From positions 1-64,000 of the forward strand of contig DCFZ01000049.1 in assembly GCA_002314455.1 (NCBI GenBank): a DNA stretch of 64,000 bases, written 5' to 3'. This DNA comes from Lentisphaeria bacterium UBA1791 (lineage in GTDB: Bacteria; Verrucomicrobiota; Lentisphaeria; Victivallales; Victivallaceae). Below the pieces are notes generated by a model, which worked only from the letters and a program-made list of their open reading frames with translations, did no database searches and was not told the DNA's origin. Of this stretch, positions 8,559 through 18,014 are shown in pieces. The position numbers and the translations under genes were made by a program. Numbering within the stretch: the first letter of the stretch is position 1; the number at the start of each line of letters is the position of its first letter.

Positions 8559-9758
8559 CTACTTTCCGGGACGCGTGTCCGCCAAAAGACCGCGCCATTT
8601 GCGGCAGACGTTTTCACGCGAGAAATGGCGTATATAGCACTCTTTTGCGTGCTGTTGGAGCAGTTGCATTTCCTCCGGATGTTCGATCAGGGCAGTAAGC
8701 CAGTCGGTGGTGCGGTCGTCCAGTCGTTGACCGACCTGGTCGTTCTGGCACCAGCGGGCGATACAGCTGCTGGCGGAGCCGGAAAAGAGCACCGGTTTCC
8801 CCATCGCCAGCGATCCGAAAAACTTCGACGGCACGACGATCCCGGTCCACTCCGGACGGAGCGACACTAGATGAATGTCGGCGGCGGCGATGCGCTGTTT
8901 CAATTCGTTTTCGGAAACGAATTCGGCGATGCGGATGTTGGTGTCTTCCGGCGTGATCTGCGCAATTTGCTTCTCATAGCAGTTGCCATACCCGGCAAAA
9001 CAAAAGGCGGCGTCAATTCCGGTCGCCCGGCATTGACGGGCAAGCCGGATAAAGGGGGTGATGTCGTGCGCGTAGCCGATGGTCCCGGAATAAAGGAGTC
9101 CGAGTTTGGCTTTGCCGAACATCGCTTCGCGGACTTCCGGCGGTACGGCGACGGGGGGGTCGCTTTCCGCCAATGCCCATGGCGTGAGGGTGGCGGCACG
9201 CGCACGGCAATGGTATTTTGCCAATTTTTCGCGCATGCACTGCCCGATGTCGACGAGGTCGTCGACGCACTTGTAGTCGAGCCGCGCAAAGGGTTTGAGG
9301 AAAAACGCGGGGATCTTCATCCAAAGCGGCGACGACGCAAGGATCGCCTCGGGGTAAAGGTCAAAGACCCAGTGGATCAACCGGACGCGGCGGTTCATCA
9401 GACGCATCCACGGAAACATCCAGTAGGCAAACTGCGGATCGGTGCCGAGAATGACGACATCGAAAGTCTTGCGGTCAGCCCCAAAAGCGACGAGCCACTT
9501 GATCTGCAGATAGATCGAGTTGATCAACCGACCGATGGCATTGCCCTGATTGAACTTGGGACGGCGAAAACGGCGGATCCAGACATTCTGCCACGTTTCA
9601 TGAGGAGTGAGCGGAACGTCGTTGCGGATCATCCGGTTGCCGGTGTAGACGGTGACTTCGTGTCCGTGTTGCGCAAGATCCTGCGCCAAGTCGGAAAAGA
9701 GCCGGGCGCTGACGACCGTATCCGGATGGAAAAAGTGGTAGATCAAGAGTACTTTCAT
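8559..9758 (-). CDS. Glycosyltransferase family 4, WbuB-like
   Basis: 399 residues, GT-B fold. N-terminal MKVLLIYHFFHPD and SARLFSDLAQDLAQHGHEVTVYTG are typical of WbuB/GT4 proteins that act on lipid-linked glycans. The donor-binding C-terminal half has GLLYSGTIGYAHD, an FVSENEL segment, and the E-x7-E-like region around VVPSKFFGSLAMGKPVLF. It lacks membrane helices apart from a hydrophobic patch near residues 105-125. It lies six bases after the upstream GT2 gene and directly before alr in the minus-strand cluster. Donor and acceptor sugars are unknown. Confidence 0.85.
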   Translation of the reverse strand: MKVLLIYHFFHPDTVVSARLFSDLAQDLAQHGHEVTVYTGNRMIRNDVPLTPHETWQNVWIRRFRRPKFNQGNAIGRLINSIYLQIKWLVAFGADRKTFDVVILGTDPQFAYWMFPWMRLMNRRVRLIHWVFDLYPEAILASSPLWMKIPAFFLKPFARLDYKCVDDLVDIGQCMREKLAKYHCRARAATLTPWALAESDPPVAVPPEVREAMFGKAKLGLLYSGTIGYAHDITPFIRLARQCRATGIDAAFCFAGYGNCYEKQIAQITPEDTNIRIAEFVSENELKQRIAAADIHLVSLRPEWTGIVVPSKFFGSLAMGKPVLFSGSASSCIARWCQNDQVGQRLDDRTTDWLTALIEHPEEMQLLQQHAKECYIRHFSRENVCRKWRGLLADTRPGK

Positions 9759-9764
9759 AGCAGA

Positions 9765-10676
9765 TCAAAGATGGATATGATATTTTTCAAGTAAAATTTT
9801 CTTTATCTTATCGGGATCGTTGCCGCTTGATTTTTTAAGTTCATAGATTTTGGCGTCGACAAAGGTGCGGTACCACCACCCCTGCAGGAAGTGCCACAGA
9901 AATCCTTCCTTTCCGTCGAGAAAACCAAGTTTCAGAAAATAGCGGTAGAGAAAATAGGCGAAACTGCGCCAGAAAAGCGGCAACTTCGCGTAGCGGTGCT
10001 TTTTTTGCCGCTTGCTTTGGGCTTGTTTTCCCAGCGTTTTTTGCGTGTCCTGCTGCGCTTTTCCGGAAAAATCAAATTCCTGATCCAAGAGCTCGGCGGC
10101 TTCCCGGATCGCGTAATTGACATGCTTGTGACACCACCAGGAAATGTCGTTCAAATTGTGATCGACGAAATCGTATTGAAACTCGACGGTATCACCGCGA
10201 GTAAGTTGAATATGTTCATCCATCCAGCGCACTTCGCATCGTCCGAAACCGAAGCGGAACAGCCGCAACAGTTTGACGGGGTAGATGCCGCGTTTCATCC
10301 ATTTGTCGAGGAAGTATTGCCGCCGTTTGAAAATGATTCCCGACACGCTTTCCGGAATAGCGGAAAGTTTCTGTTTCAGTTCCTGGATCAATTCCGGCAA
10401 AAGGTATTCGTCGGCATCCAACCGCAAGACCCACGTCTTGGTGATCGGGCAATTCTCGAGCGCCCAGTTGAATTGCGCCGCCTGATTGCCGGGCCATTCG
10501 TGCTGGATGACCGTTGCGCCCATTTCCTTGGCGATCTCAACCGTTTTATCGGTCGAAAAGCAGTCGATGACGAAAATCTCATCGCCAAATTGCCGCACGT
10601 TTTCGAGACAGCGGCGGATGTGCAGCTCTTCGTTGTAGGTCAAAATGATGACGGCGATGTCCAACGTATTACTCAT
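9765..10676 (-). CDS. Glycosyltransferase family 2
   Basis: 303 residues with a GT-A domain at the N terminus: VIILTYNEELHIRRCLENV, the nucleotide-binding VIDCFSTDKT, and the metal-binding D-x-D in RLDADEYLLP. Members of this subgroup (WaaE/KdtX-like) transfer glucose or related sugars to lipopolysaccharide or capsule. The C-terminal third is helical and aromatic. Its start overlaps the acyltransferase stop by eight bases, implying translational coupling. Confidence 0.86.
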   Translation of the reverse strand: MSNTLDIAVIILTYNEELHIRRCLENVRQFGDEIFVIDCFSTDKTVEIAKEMGATVIQHEWPGNQAAQFNWALENCPITKTWVLRLDADEYLLPELIQELKQKLSAIPESVSGIIFKRRQYFLDKWMKRGIYPVKLLRLFRFGFGRCEVRWMDEHIQLTRGDTVEFQYDFVDHNLNDISWWCHKHVNYAIREAAELLDQEFDFSGKAQQDTQKTLGKQAQSKRQKKHRYAKLPLFWRSFAYFLYRYFLKLGFLDGKEGFLWHFLQGWWYRTFVDAKIYELKKSSGNDPDKIKKILLEKYHIHL

Positions 10677-11208
10677 CTTTCAACACTCTTTTTTTGATGA
10701 ATTTCGCCGGATTTCCGCCGACAATTGTCCACGCTTCCACGTCTTTAAAAACGCATCCTCTTGCCCCGACGACGGCGCCATCACCGATATGAACGCCCAT
10801 GCCGACAAACGCATCTGCGGCGATCCATGCGAAATCGCCGATGCGTATCGGCGCCGTGACGAGGGGCAGTTTTTTGGAAGCGATATCGTGCGAGGCCGTA
10901 CACAGAAAAGCGCCTTGCGAGATCACGGTATCGCTACCGATCTCGATCGGGGCTTTGTTGTAGATCACGGTGTGGGGCCCGATGCACGAATACAAGCCGA
11001 TTTTCAGATTCCAGGGGGCGAAAATCGTACAGGAGGAATAGATCAGCGCATGGGTTGGAATTTCTGCGCCAAACATCCGCAACAATAAGTTTCTGAAAAA
11101 ATAAAGCCGCTGAAAGAAGAGCAGTCGAAACAGCGTTTCTCTGACGCAGATCCATAAAATGCGTTTGAAGAACTTCGGCTTGTACTCGGTATAGGCTGAA
11201 AGGCTCAT
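10669..11208 (-). CDS. Hexapeptide-repeat acyltransferase (WcaF-like)
   Basis: 179 residues. A basic, hydrophobic N terminus precedes left-handed beta-helix repeats such as IGLYSCIG, IEIGSDTVIS, IRIGDFAWIAADAF and IGDGAVVGARG, ending in the usual VGGNPAKFIKKR. SHD in the CTASHDI block fits the catalytic histidine of colanic-acid-type O-acetyltransferases. It probably acetylates a sugar of the polysaccharide. Seven bases separate it from the pyruvyl transferase gene and its stop overlaps the next GT2. Confidence 0.85.
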   Translation of the reverse strand: MSLSAYTEYKPKFFKRILWICVRETLFRLLFFQRLYFFRNLLLRMFGAEIPTHALIYSSCTIFAPWNLKIGLYSCIGPHTVIYNKAPIEIGSDTVISQGAFLCTASHDIASKKLPLVTAPIRIGDFAWIAADAFVGMGVHIGDGAVVGARGCVFKDVEAWTIVGGNPAKFIKKRVLKDE

Positions 11209-11214
11209 TATGTT

Positions 11215-12300
11215 TTACCTCAAATTCTCCTGCAGGAAGCGGAAGGCTTGTGTCTGTTTTTGCTGAATAATTTCGTCGATGTGCGCCCAATCGATTTCCT
11301 GCTGTAACTTGCCGAGGGCATTGTCGGGCGTGTCGATGAGACGATCGGTCAGACCGAAATCGGAAAGCAACGTGAAAAACCGCTCCGCTCCCCGTTCTGA
11401 ATTGCAGAAAACGACGAACGGACGATGGTAGATAAGAGAAAACACCGTGCCGTGAAAACTGTCGGTCATCACCGCCGAAGCCTTGCGGAAACTTCTGATC
11501 CAATTTTCGACGGAATAATCCTTTTGAGAATGAGCCGGAGAAAGAAAATTATGGATCGTCAGTTTCATCGCGTCGGCAACGATTTGCATCGTGGATGTTT
11601 TTTCCGGCGAGGAATCCAAAAAATAGCAAAACAATTTCGGATCATTGCCATCTTGTTTGGTTACGCCGCAGGCGGCATCATAGTCTTGCGCCGAAAGCAA
11701 CATTGTTGGATCGGCAAGTTGGATCGCATCGCATCCGATATCACGACGGCATATTTGTACGCCCGATTTCTCGCGCACGGAGATCGCCGAAAAAAGCGTC
11801 GCCAGAAACCGGCATTCTTCTAACACCTTTGCCGGATAGTCCAAATGATCCACCCCGAAACTTGCCGCGTACGCGATTTTGCGAATATCATGATCGTCAG
11901 CGAGAAAATTCAAAAAGGCATTGGGAATGCTCGGAGCAGCATGAAAGCGCCAGATCTGATCGCTGCCGACGATGACCGCATCAAATTTTTGCCGGCGAAA
12001 GAAATGCTTCAACGAATTTTCTCGGAAAAACGGCGAGGTGGATTCCGATAAACATCTTTGCTTGAATTTTTCCACCGCGACGAGTTTGCTCCAAGCGGTT
12101 TTTTGCGAAATTTTCCACAACCATGGCAAGGAATGCCATTTCAGCCATGCGATCACGCGTTTCAGCGGCGATTGCGACGCACGCCGGCAAATGATCGTCA
12201 CGCGATGGCCGCGGCTTTGCAGTACGCTCTTAAGCGCAAAAGATTGCAGTATGCCACCGTAATTCCAATTCTGCGGCAGAGAGAAAATGGCGATTTTCAT
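11215..12300 (-). CDS. Polysaccharide pyruvyl transferase family protein
   Basis: 361 residues from the ATG at 12300; a purine-rich GGGGGAAAG ribosome-binding site lies just upstream and the ATG overlaps the stop of the FrhB-like gene (ATGA). MKIAIFSLPQNWNYGGILQSFAL, VIVGSDQIWR and VMTDSFHGTVFSLIYHRPFVVF are hallmarks of the PF04230 family. Members use phosphoenolpyruvate to ketalise glycan sugars, although many are only annotated by similarity. It is paired here with an FrhB-like iron-sulfur protein, an arrangement common in exopolysaccharide loci. Confidence 0.88.
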   Translation of the reverse strand: MKIAIFSLPQNWNYGGILQSFALKSVLQSRGHRVTIICRRASQSPLKRVIAWLKWHSLPWLWKISQKTAWSKLVAVEKFKQRCLSESTSPFFRENSLKHFFRRQKFDAVIVGSDQIWRFHAAPSIPNAFLNFLADDHDIRKIAYAASFGVDHLDYPAKVLEECRFLATLFSAISVREKSGVQICRRDIGCDAIQLADPTMLLSAQDYDAACGVTKQDGNDPKLFCYFLDSSPEKTSTMQIVADAMKLTIHNFLSPAHSQKDYSVENWIRSFRKASAVMTDSFHGTVFSLIYHRPFVVFCNSERGAERFFTLLSDFGLTDRLIDTPDNALGKLQQEIDWAHIDEIIQQKQTQAFRFLQENLR

Positions 12301-13511
12301 CGTGTCTTTCCCCCTTTCAGGTATTGAATGCAATGAAAAATATGCAAATAAAACAACATATTGCTGATCGCTGATTTTATCTGTTTTTTCAGGAAACGGA
12401 GCATCGGGACGTGCAATGTTTTTTCGACCACCGTTGAAAAATTGGATGCGGTGATCTTTTCCGTGGTGAATTCATCACGACTTGCCGGACGAGGGGCAGG
12501 TTGCCAAACATTGGGATTGGAACTTTGCAATTCCGCTTCCGTCAGAACGATGGTCTCCAGCTTTGAGGCAGGCTCCATTTGCAGCAATTGCCCGCCCTTT
12601 TGCGTATTGACCGTCAGAATGGAAACGCCGAGCGGATCTTCAAAGGCGGCGCGGGTGCGCCGGACGCCCCAGAAATCCCCCATGGTGATATCGCTTCCGG
12701 AACGAAATCCTTTGAACGGACAGGAAAAACAATCTTCTCGCAGGAACAGCCCTTGCGCAAATCCCCGTAAAAAAGGATCTTTTTTTATGGTCCCAAAATA
12801 TTGATCGGCGGCGTTTGGAGAAACGATCGAGAGCGCGTAGTTTTTCCAGCCCTTGCGCTTGTCCCGGAAAAAGATTTTTTCGTGATTTTTATTTAAGTCG
12901 ACTTTGCGGATCTGATGAAAATAGAGATCGGCAATATAGGACGACGGCATGCCGTGGCAGATCAGATCGACCAGATAAAGATGATTCGGGATCTCTTTCA
13001 AAAATCGCCGCAGTGCCGCGATATGACAGGGCACTCCGACAAAAAGAACCGGCTTTCCCGTTTTCAGTGCGCTTTGGACTTCCGGGAAAATCGGAACCGG
13101 CGAGACCGGATAGTATTTGCTGCCCCGCATTTCCGATAATTCCGCCAGGTTTTTTGCCGAGGCGTATCGAGCAATGGCGTCGTTGGAGGTGATGACGCCA
13201 AAAACCACGCCGTGGCGGCGGATGATTGCTTCCCCAAAAGAGGAGAAAACGCCGCCCGAGGAGCTCTGTTTTCTGATTTCGGGCTCTCGGTTTTTCCCAG
13301 CCAATATCTGCAAAGGACGACGTTCCGCCGCGGATCCTTCAACCGGGCAGACGCGCTCGCATTGATGACAGTGAATACATAAAGATCCATCAACATACGG
13401 ATAGCGGTCGCCGCTGACATCCATTTGCATTCGGATGCAATGCCGGGGACAGTGGACGACGCAGCTTTCGCATCCGCAACAAATATTTCTCAATTTACGC
13501 ATGGCCGTCAT
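12297..13511 (-). CDS. FrhB-like iron-sulfur flavoprotein (coenzyme F420 hydrogenase beta-subunit family)
   Basis: 404 residues. Two 4Fe-4S ferredoxin motifs occur at the N terminus (CCGCESCVVHCPRHC and CIHCHQCERVCPVE). Then come the FrhB N- and C-terminal domains: SSSGGVFSSFGEAII, LFVGVPCHIAALRRFL, DLICHGMPS, and EDCFSCPFKG…DITMGDFWG. Polysaccharide-locus members of this family are presumed oxidoreductases acting on a sugar or lipid intermediate; the cofactor may be flavin. Its ATG (13511) overlaps the preceding glycosyltransferase stop and its own stop overlaps the pyruvyl transferase start, so three genes are translationally coupled. Confidence 0.85.
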   Translation of the reverse strand: MTAMRKLRNICCGCESCVVHCPRHCIRMQMDVSGDRYPYVDGSLCIHCHQCERVCPVEGSAAERRPLQILAGKNREPEIRKQSSSGGVFSSFGEAIIRRHGVVFGVITSNDAIARYASAKNLAELSEMRGSKYYPVSPVPIFPEVQSALKTGKPVLFVGVPCHIAALRRFLKEIPNHLYLVDLICHGMPSSYIADLYFHQIRKVDLNKNHEKIFFRDKRKGWKNYALSIVSPNAADQYFGTIKKDPFLRGFAQGLFLREDCFSCPFKGFRSGSDITMGDFWGVRRTRAAFEDPLGVSILTVNTQKGGQLLQMEPASKLETIVLTEAELQSSNPNVWQPAPRPASRDEFTTEKITASNFSTVVEKTLHVPMLRFLKKQIKSAISNMLFYLHIFHCIQYLKGGKTR

Positions 13512-14683
13512 TTATTCCGGAGATCCTCTGTTAAAAGGCGATCCCATTGATCGGTGATCCGCGCCAGCGAAAATTGCTCCAGCTTTTTGGGAATGTTCGA
13601 CCGGAGTTCCTCGCGCTTTTGCGGGTTTGCCATCAAAGTCCGCAATGCCTGACAATAGGATTCGAGTTTGAACGGGGGCGGCACGACGATCCCGTCGTGC
13701 TGGTCTGAAACGATATCGTGGACTGCAACATAGTTTCCGTATACGACGGGGATCACCTGATAGAGCATCCCCTCCAGAATGACCAGTCCGAAACTTTCGT
13801 ATTCCGAGGTCAGCAAGAGCAATTCCGATTGCGCATAGGCCAAACTGGGGTCGCCCGCTCCGGGAAATTGGATGCGGGGCAATTTCATTTCCTCTGCCAT
13901 TTGCCGGTAATTTGCGGCGTCGGGGCCATCCCCCATGATGACGAGATTCCATTGCGGAAATTCGTCGGCGAGGAGCTGCCATGCTTCCAGAATGCGCTCA
14001 ATCCGTTTTTGTATTCTTTCCAGACGGCCGACGTACAGCAATTGTTTCGTTTTGACGACCTGACTCAACGATTCGTCTTTGCATCGGGTGATGGGATTGG
14101 GGATGGCTGTCAGTTTACGATCAGAGACGCCAAACGCATATTGCTGGAATTCCGGGATGTTGCGCGGCGAGAGCAAGACGCATTGAGAACTGAACAACCA
14201 CCCGAAAAAGAACGCGAGGCGATACGAGAAATTCAACAGCGCATATTCACTTCGCATCCAGAATGTCTTGAGCACCCCGTTTTTTTGTTCGCGGAGTTGA
14301 TATTTCAGTTTCTCCACTTTGGTCGCCTGTCCCGGGGAAAGGTGAAAGACCGAAAGCAGTTTGCATTTTGTCCTCGACATAGCCCACCGGCACAAAAGAA
14401 TGCAGGGGAGCCCCCACGCCCACTGGTTGATGATATAATCCGGCGAAAATATTTTGATGATCTTTTTGAATGCGAAGTAATTGCGAAAGGAAAGGGGCGG
14501 CCAATGCAACGGATGAAATTTCACCTTGGGATCCAATTGCTGCAACAAAGCCATATCCCCCTGCTTGAAGGAAACGATCTCGACCTCCGCCCCGCGTGCG
14601 GCAAACGAATTTGCCAGCGTGGTCGTCGCCTGTTCGGTTCCTCCGACATTCGGGTAGAGCCCCAATAGAAATAAAATCTTCAT
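13508..14683 (-). CDS. Glycosyltransferase family 4
   Basis: 391 residues, GT-B fold. MKILFLLGLYPNVGGTEQAT is a typical acceptor-domain start. LLYVGRLERIQKRIERILEAW and the following NLVIMGDGPD form the donor domain start, and LLTSEYESFGLVILEGM contains the E-x7-E nucleotide-sugar motif. First gene of a minus-strand transcription unit: the 115 bases upstream contain a promoter with a palindrome in its spacer. Sugar specificity unknown. Confidence 0.88.
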   Translation of the reverse strand: MKILFLLGLYPNVGGTEQATTTLANSFAARGAEVEIVSFKQGDMALLQQLDPKVKFHPLHWPPLSFRNYFAFKKIIKIFSPDYIINQWAWGLPCILLCRWAMSRTKCKLLSVFHLSPGQATKVEKLKYQLREQKNGVLKTFWMRSEYALLNFSYRLAFFFGWLFSSQCVLLSPRNIPEFQQYAFGVSDRKLTAIPNPITRCKDESLSQVVKTKQLLYVGRLERIQKRIERILEAWQLLADEFPQWNLVIMGDGPDAANYRQMAEEMKLPRIQFPGAGDPSLAYAQSELLLLTSEYESFGLVILEGMLYQVIPVVYGNYVAVHDIVSDQHDGIVVPPPFKLESYCQALRTLMANPQKREELRSNIPKKLEQFSLARITDQWDRLLTEDLRNK

Positions 14684-14734
14684 CCCCGCGGTGATTTTCG
14701 TATGTGTTTTTTGATGTCAAGATCACAAACACTA

Positions 14735-14763
14735 AATATACTTTCCCTAAAGGGAAAAAGCAA
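14735..14763 (-). promoter_or_regulatory. Promoter for the 13508-14683 glycosyltransferase unit
   Basis: On the minus strand TTGCTT (14758-14763), exactly 17 bases, then TATATT (14735-14740). The start codon lies about 45 bases downstream of the expected transcription start. The spacer is almost filled by a palindrome. Confidence 0.65.
14742..14757. promoter_or_regulatory. Operator-like palindrome in a promoter spacer
   Basis: TTTCCCTAAAGGGAAA: seven-base arms around a two-base centre, lying entirely between the -35 and -10 boxes. It has no T-run in either direction, so it is a poor terminator. Position suggests a repressor or MerR-type activator site; the regulator is not identifiable. Confidence 0.5.
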
Positions 14764-14798
14764 GTTCGGTTTGCAACGATCGGAGAAACAATCGCCCT

Positions 14799-15938
14799 TT
14801 ACAGGGTGGAAACCCATTCCGGTTTTTCGCCTTGGTTTAAGATCCAGCGGTAAAGCGCCGCCATTTTTTCAGCGACGGCGCGGGCGGCAAAGTTGCTTTC
14901 AAAGTACGTGATCCCCGCTTCGCCCATCGTTTCGATTTCCGCATCCGGCAGAGAAAGGATTTCGGCAAACGCCTGCGACAAAGCCTCCTGTGTCGTCGGT
15001 ACGTGCCAACCGCAACGATGCGAGGGGAGCGCGCTCCACGGCGTGTGATCGCCCGTCAACGCCGGCGTGCCGACCATCAAGGCTTCCGGCACGGCCATTC
15101 CGAAACTTTCCATTTTACTCGCCAATACAACCGCGCGGGAATCGGCGAGCAACCGAAGTTTTTCGTCATCGGAAACAAATCCGGAAAAAATCACATTGGT
15201 CAAATGCAGAGATTGGATAAGCGACTGCAAAAAACTTTTGTATTGGGCATCCCCGTCACCGGCAAGAACAAATTCCGCATCTTGCATGCCGGTTGTCTTT
15301 GCCCAAGCTTTCAGCATCAGATCAATATTTTTGATCGGGTGGAGTCTCCCGAGGAAAACAATACGTTTTTTTCGGTTGCGCGCAGTGCGAAGTTGCGCAA
15401 TGTTTTCCGGCGTCGACAACCCGTTGGGAATGACGGCGACGGGATTGGTAAAACCGAGCGCCCGATAGTGCTTCAACTCCTCAAAACACGTTGCGTGAAT
15501 GCAGTCCGCATGCTGTAATGCAGTATCAAAAAAGAGCTTCCGCAACACTTTTTTTGCCGTCTTTTTTACGGAAAGCGCAACGGGGTAAAGCATGCCGTGC
15601 AATGTGACGACGTAGGGCAGATGATTTTTTCTGCAGAAGCGCATCGCGTCGTAATTGGGGTAAAGCCACAAGCCGTTGACGTGGTAAAGGTTGTACAGAG
15701 TTCCGTTTCGCAGAGCCCTGTGAAAATTGCGGGAAATCGCGTAGGCGCGCGCGTCGTTGGGGACAAAATGAATGAAATCGTCTGTTGCAACTACTTCTGC
15801 ATCGGAATCTCTTGGCGCAAGCGTCAATATTTTCGCGGATATCCCCGCTTGATTGAGCGATCGCACCAACTCATAGACACAACTGCTTGCTCCCCCCGCG
15901 GATTTCAACAGTCCCGAAATCGAGTGTAAAATCTTCAT
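14799..15938 (-). CDS. Glycosyltransferase family 4
   Basis: 379 residues from MKILHSISGLL at 15938; an ATG nine bases earlier adds only MTT. GT-B fold: SAGGASSCVYELVRSL in the acceptor domain, then KKRIVFLGRLHPIKNIDLML, FVLAGDGD, and VLASKMESFGMAVPEALMVGTP carrying the E-x7-E motif. It is a close relative of the next upstream gene (shared MFLxRxHPKKG-like and GMVVAEAL-like blocks and the same ending EKPEWV), suggesting a local duplication. Last gene of its unit before the promoter at 14.74 kb. Confidence 0.88.
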   Translation of the reverse strand: MKILHSISGLLKSAGGASSCVYELVRSLNQAGISAKILTLAPRDSDAEVVATDDFIHFVPNDARAYAISRNFHRALRNGTLYNLYHVNGLWLYPNYDAMRFCRKNHLPYVVTLHGMLYPVALSVKKTAKKVLRKLFFDTALQHADCIHATCFEELKHYRALGFTNPVAVIPNGLSTPENIAQLRTARNRKKRIVFLGRLHPIKNIDLMLKAWAKTTGMQDAEFVLAGDGDAQYKSFLQSLIQSLHLTNVIFSGFVSDDEKLRLLADSRAVVLASKMESFGMAVPEALMVGTPALTGDHTPWSALPSHRCGWHVPTTQEALSQAFAEILSLPDAEIETMGEAGITYFESNFAARAVAEKMAALYRWILNQGEKPEWVSTL

Positions 15939-15954
15939 TGTCGTCATTGGGAAC

Positions 15955-17085
15955 TTAATCGTTCCGCACCCACTCCGGTTTTTCCGCCTTGCCCAACAGC
16001 CATTGAAAAGCGTCGAGCGTTTTTTTGCCGATAATATCCCACGAAAAATCCCGTAACATCCACGCTTTACCGCGTCTGCCGCGCTCGATGTTTTCTTCGC
16101 GGGAACTTGTCATTATGCTGCGCATTGCTTCTTGGATTGCCGCTTCGTTACCATCGCAACTGATGCCGCATTGATTTTCATTCAGCCCTTCCCACGGCGC
16201 ATTGCGCGTACAAATAGCACAGCTTTCCGCCGCGAGCGCTTCGGCGACCACCATCCCGAAATTTTCGGAAAAGGTCGGCAAAATTAGACATTCGCTTTGC
16301 GAGAGGAGTTGCGTTTTTTCCTCGCCGACGATTTCACCGCAGAAATCGACGCGTTCGCAATGAAGCGTTTTCGCGAGCATTTTCATTTCCTCCGCGTGCG
16401 CGTTGTTGGGACCTGCGATCTTGAGATCCCAATCAGGAAAATCATCCTGCAACTTTTTCCACGCGGGGATGAGCATCTGCAGTCCCTTTTTGGGGTGGAT
16501 CCTCGAAAGGAAAAGCATGATCCTGCGATTTGCCTTGGGATAGGTCGTCATCGGGATGTCGATTCCGTTGGGTAACAAGGTGACCGGCTGGCGGAAATTC
16601 AACTCCCGCAAGGTTTCGTATTCCTCCTGCGACGTCACGATGAACATATCCGCGTGACGCATCGCACTGCCTTGCCCCGCCCACCAGCATAATTTCTTTT
16701 TGAGGACGGATTGCTTCAGCCCCCATTTCAGAAACATGCCATGGGGCATTACGACAAGTTTTTTGCCGTTCTTTTTTGCGGCACAGTAGGGATAAATGTT
16801 GGGTGCCATCCACAAGCCGTTGCTCTGGATGATGTCAGCCCAGGCGCCGGCTTCGATGAGTCCCTTTTTCATCTGCGGCGAACGACCGAATGCGGGGTGC
16901 GGGAATTTCAACCGCGGGTAGCTGAACATCTCATAGCCGTCATGTCGGATGTCGTAAAGCGGCGCCAGCATGTGCAATTGAACATTTGCCCCCGCGTGGA
17001 TTAATGACTCGCAAAGATGCGGCACACAATAGGTGGTGCCGCTTGATTCCGAGCTCATTGATGACACAACTTGAATGATGTTCAT
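15955..17085 (-). CDS. Glycosyltransferase family 4
   Basis: 376 residues, GT-B. Conserved blocks: SGTTYCVPHLCESLIHAG, MPHGMFLKWGLKQS, FLSRIHPKKGLQMLIPAW, KIAGPNNAHAEEMK, and LPTFSENFGMVVAEALA with E-x7-E. The C terminus LLGKAEKPEWVRND parallels NQGEKPEWVSTL of the adjacent downstream glycosyltransferase, which supports paralogy. Seventeen bases separate the two. It probably adds one sugar to the lipid-linked repeat unit. Confidence 0.88.
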   Translation of the reverse strand: MNIIQVVSSMSSESSGTTYCVPHLCESLIHAGANVQLHMLAPLYDIRHDGYEMFSYPRLKFPHPAFGRSPQMKKGLIEAGAWADIIQSNGLWMAPNIYPYCAAKKNGKKLVVMPHGMFLKWGLKQSVLKKKLCWWAGQGSAMRHADMFIVTSQEEYETLRELNFRQPVTLLPNGIDIPMTTYPKANRRIMLFLSRIHPKKGLQMLIPAWKKLQDDFPDWDLKIAGPNNAHAEEMKMLAKTLHCERVDFCGEIVGEEKTQLLSQSECLILPTFSENFGMVVAEALAAESCAICTRNAPWEGLNENQCGISCDGNEAAIQEAMRSIMTSSREENIERGRRGKAWMLRDFSWDIIGKKTLDAFQWLLGKAEKPEWVRND

Positions 17086-17106
17086 CTTGGTATCCCCTAC
17101 AATGGA

Positions 17107-17964
17107 TTATAACTTCTGCCGATGCGGAAAAATCAAATCAAAAAGTCCATCCGGCATCAGATTGATTGCGTGCAAATAAACGACGGACGCACTGGCGTAA
17201 AAAATATTTTTGTGTTTCCTGAAAAAATGGAAAATGCTACGCGGCGGCGAGCCGAAAGGCGAATAGAGAAAAGAAAATCGTTGTGCCAGAGAAACACCCC
17301 GCTTACGATTGCGGTCCATAGAATTGGCGACACATTCCCCTGCGTAGTGCGACCCCAGTAACACCTCAACGTCGTTTTCCTTCGCGGTTAAGCCGTAATC
17401 GACGTCGCCGAAATGATGTTCGTAGACGGGGTCGATGATCCCGATCCTCTGTACGACGTACCGAGGAACCAGCAAAACATTGCCGTTGAGGTTGCGGATC
17501 GGTTGCAGTGTACCATCGGGCGCGGCTTGTTTACCCGTTGATTGGTTGATCCCTCCGTAGGAGAGCTTATCCGTTTGGGGATCTTTGACGGCTCCGGACA
17601 AAATCGTGCGGTCGGCTTTTTTTTGGCTGTCAGCCAACAAATGCGTCAATGCATCCGGATAGAGTGCAACATCGTCATTGAGCCACAAATAGTAATCATA
17701 ATCTCCGGCAAGCGCGGTGCTCCACGCCAAATGCATGCCGCGATTCCAATAAAGTTTCCCGTTACCCTGAATCAAATGGACTTGAGGATATTGCATCTCA
17801 ACCGCATTCGGCGTACCGTCGGTACAACCGTCGTTGACCAGATAAACTTCAACCTTTTCCGGGATCAATGAAAGCGTTTGCAAACTGCGCAAAGTTTTTT
17901 CTTTGCGATTGAAGCAGGTCATTACAACTGCGATTTTTTTTTGTGTCGTATCGTTACTTATCAT
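17107..17964 (-). CDS. Glycosyltransferase family 2 (rhamnosyltransferase-like)
   Basis: 285 residues from MISNDTTQKK at 17964. IAVVMTCFNRKEKTLRSL, VYLVNDGCTDGT and LWLNDDVALYPDAL (the D-x-D equivalent) define a GT-A fold. GNVLLVPRYVVQRIG and the HHFGDVDYGLTA block resemble the rhamnosyl- and galactofuranosyl-transferase subgroup, which would suit the dTDP-rhamnose genes nearby, though specificity is not proven. An in-frame ATG at 18015 overlaps the preceding stop (TAATG) but would add an AT-rich-encoded 17-residue tail without family similarity. Confidence 0.83.
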   Translation of the reverse strand: MISNDTTQKKIAVVMTCFNRKEKTLRSLQTLSLIPEKVEVYLVNDGCTDGTPNAVEMQYPQVHLIQGNGKLYWNRGMHLAWSTALAGDYDYYLWLNDDVALYPDALTHLLADSQKKADRTILSGAVKDPQTDKLSYGGINQSTGKQAAPDGTLQPIRNLNGNVLLVPRYVVQRIGIIDPVYEHHFGDVDYGLTAKENDVEVLLGSHYAGECVANSMDRNRKRGVSLAQRFSFLYSPFGSPPRSIFHFFRKHKNIFYASASVVYLHAINLMPDGLFDLIFPHRQKL

Positions 17965-18014
17965 AAAAAATCCGTGCTTCGTAAATTTTATGCTATAATA
18001 TAATATACACCCCA

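Noticed and set aside
14742..14757. Reading the palindrome as a transcription terminator of the upstream glycosyltransferase gene.
   Set aside because: No T-run on either strand and exact placement between -35 and -10 boxes.
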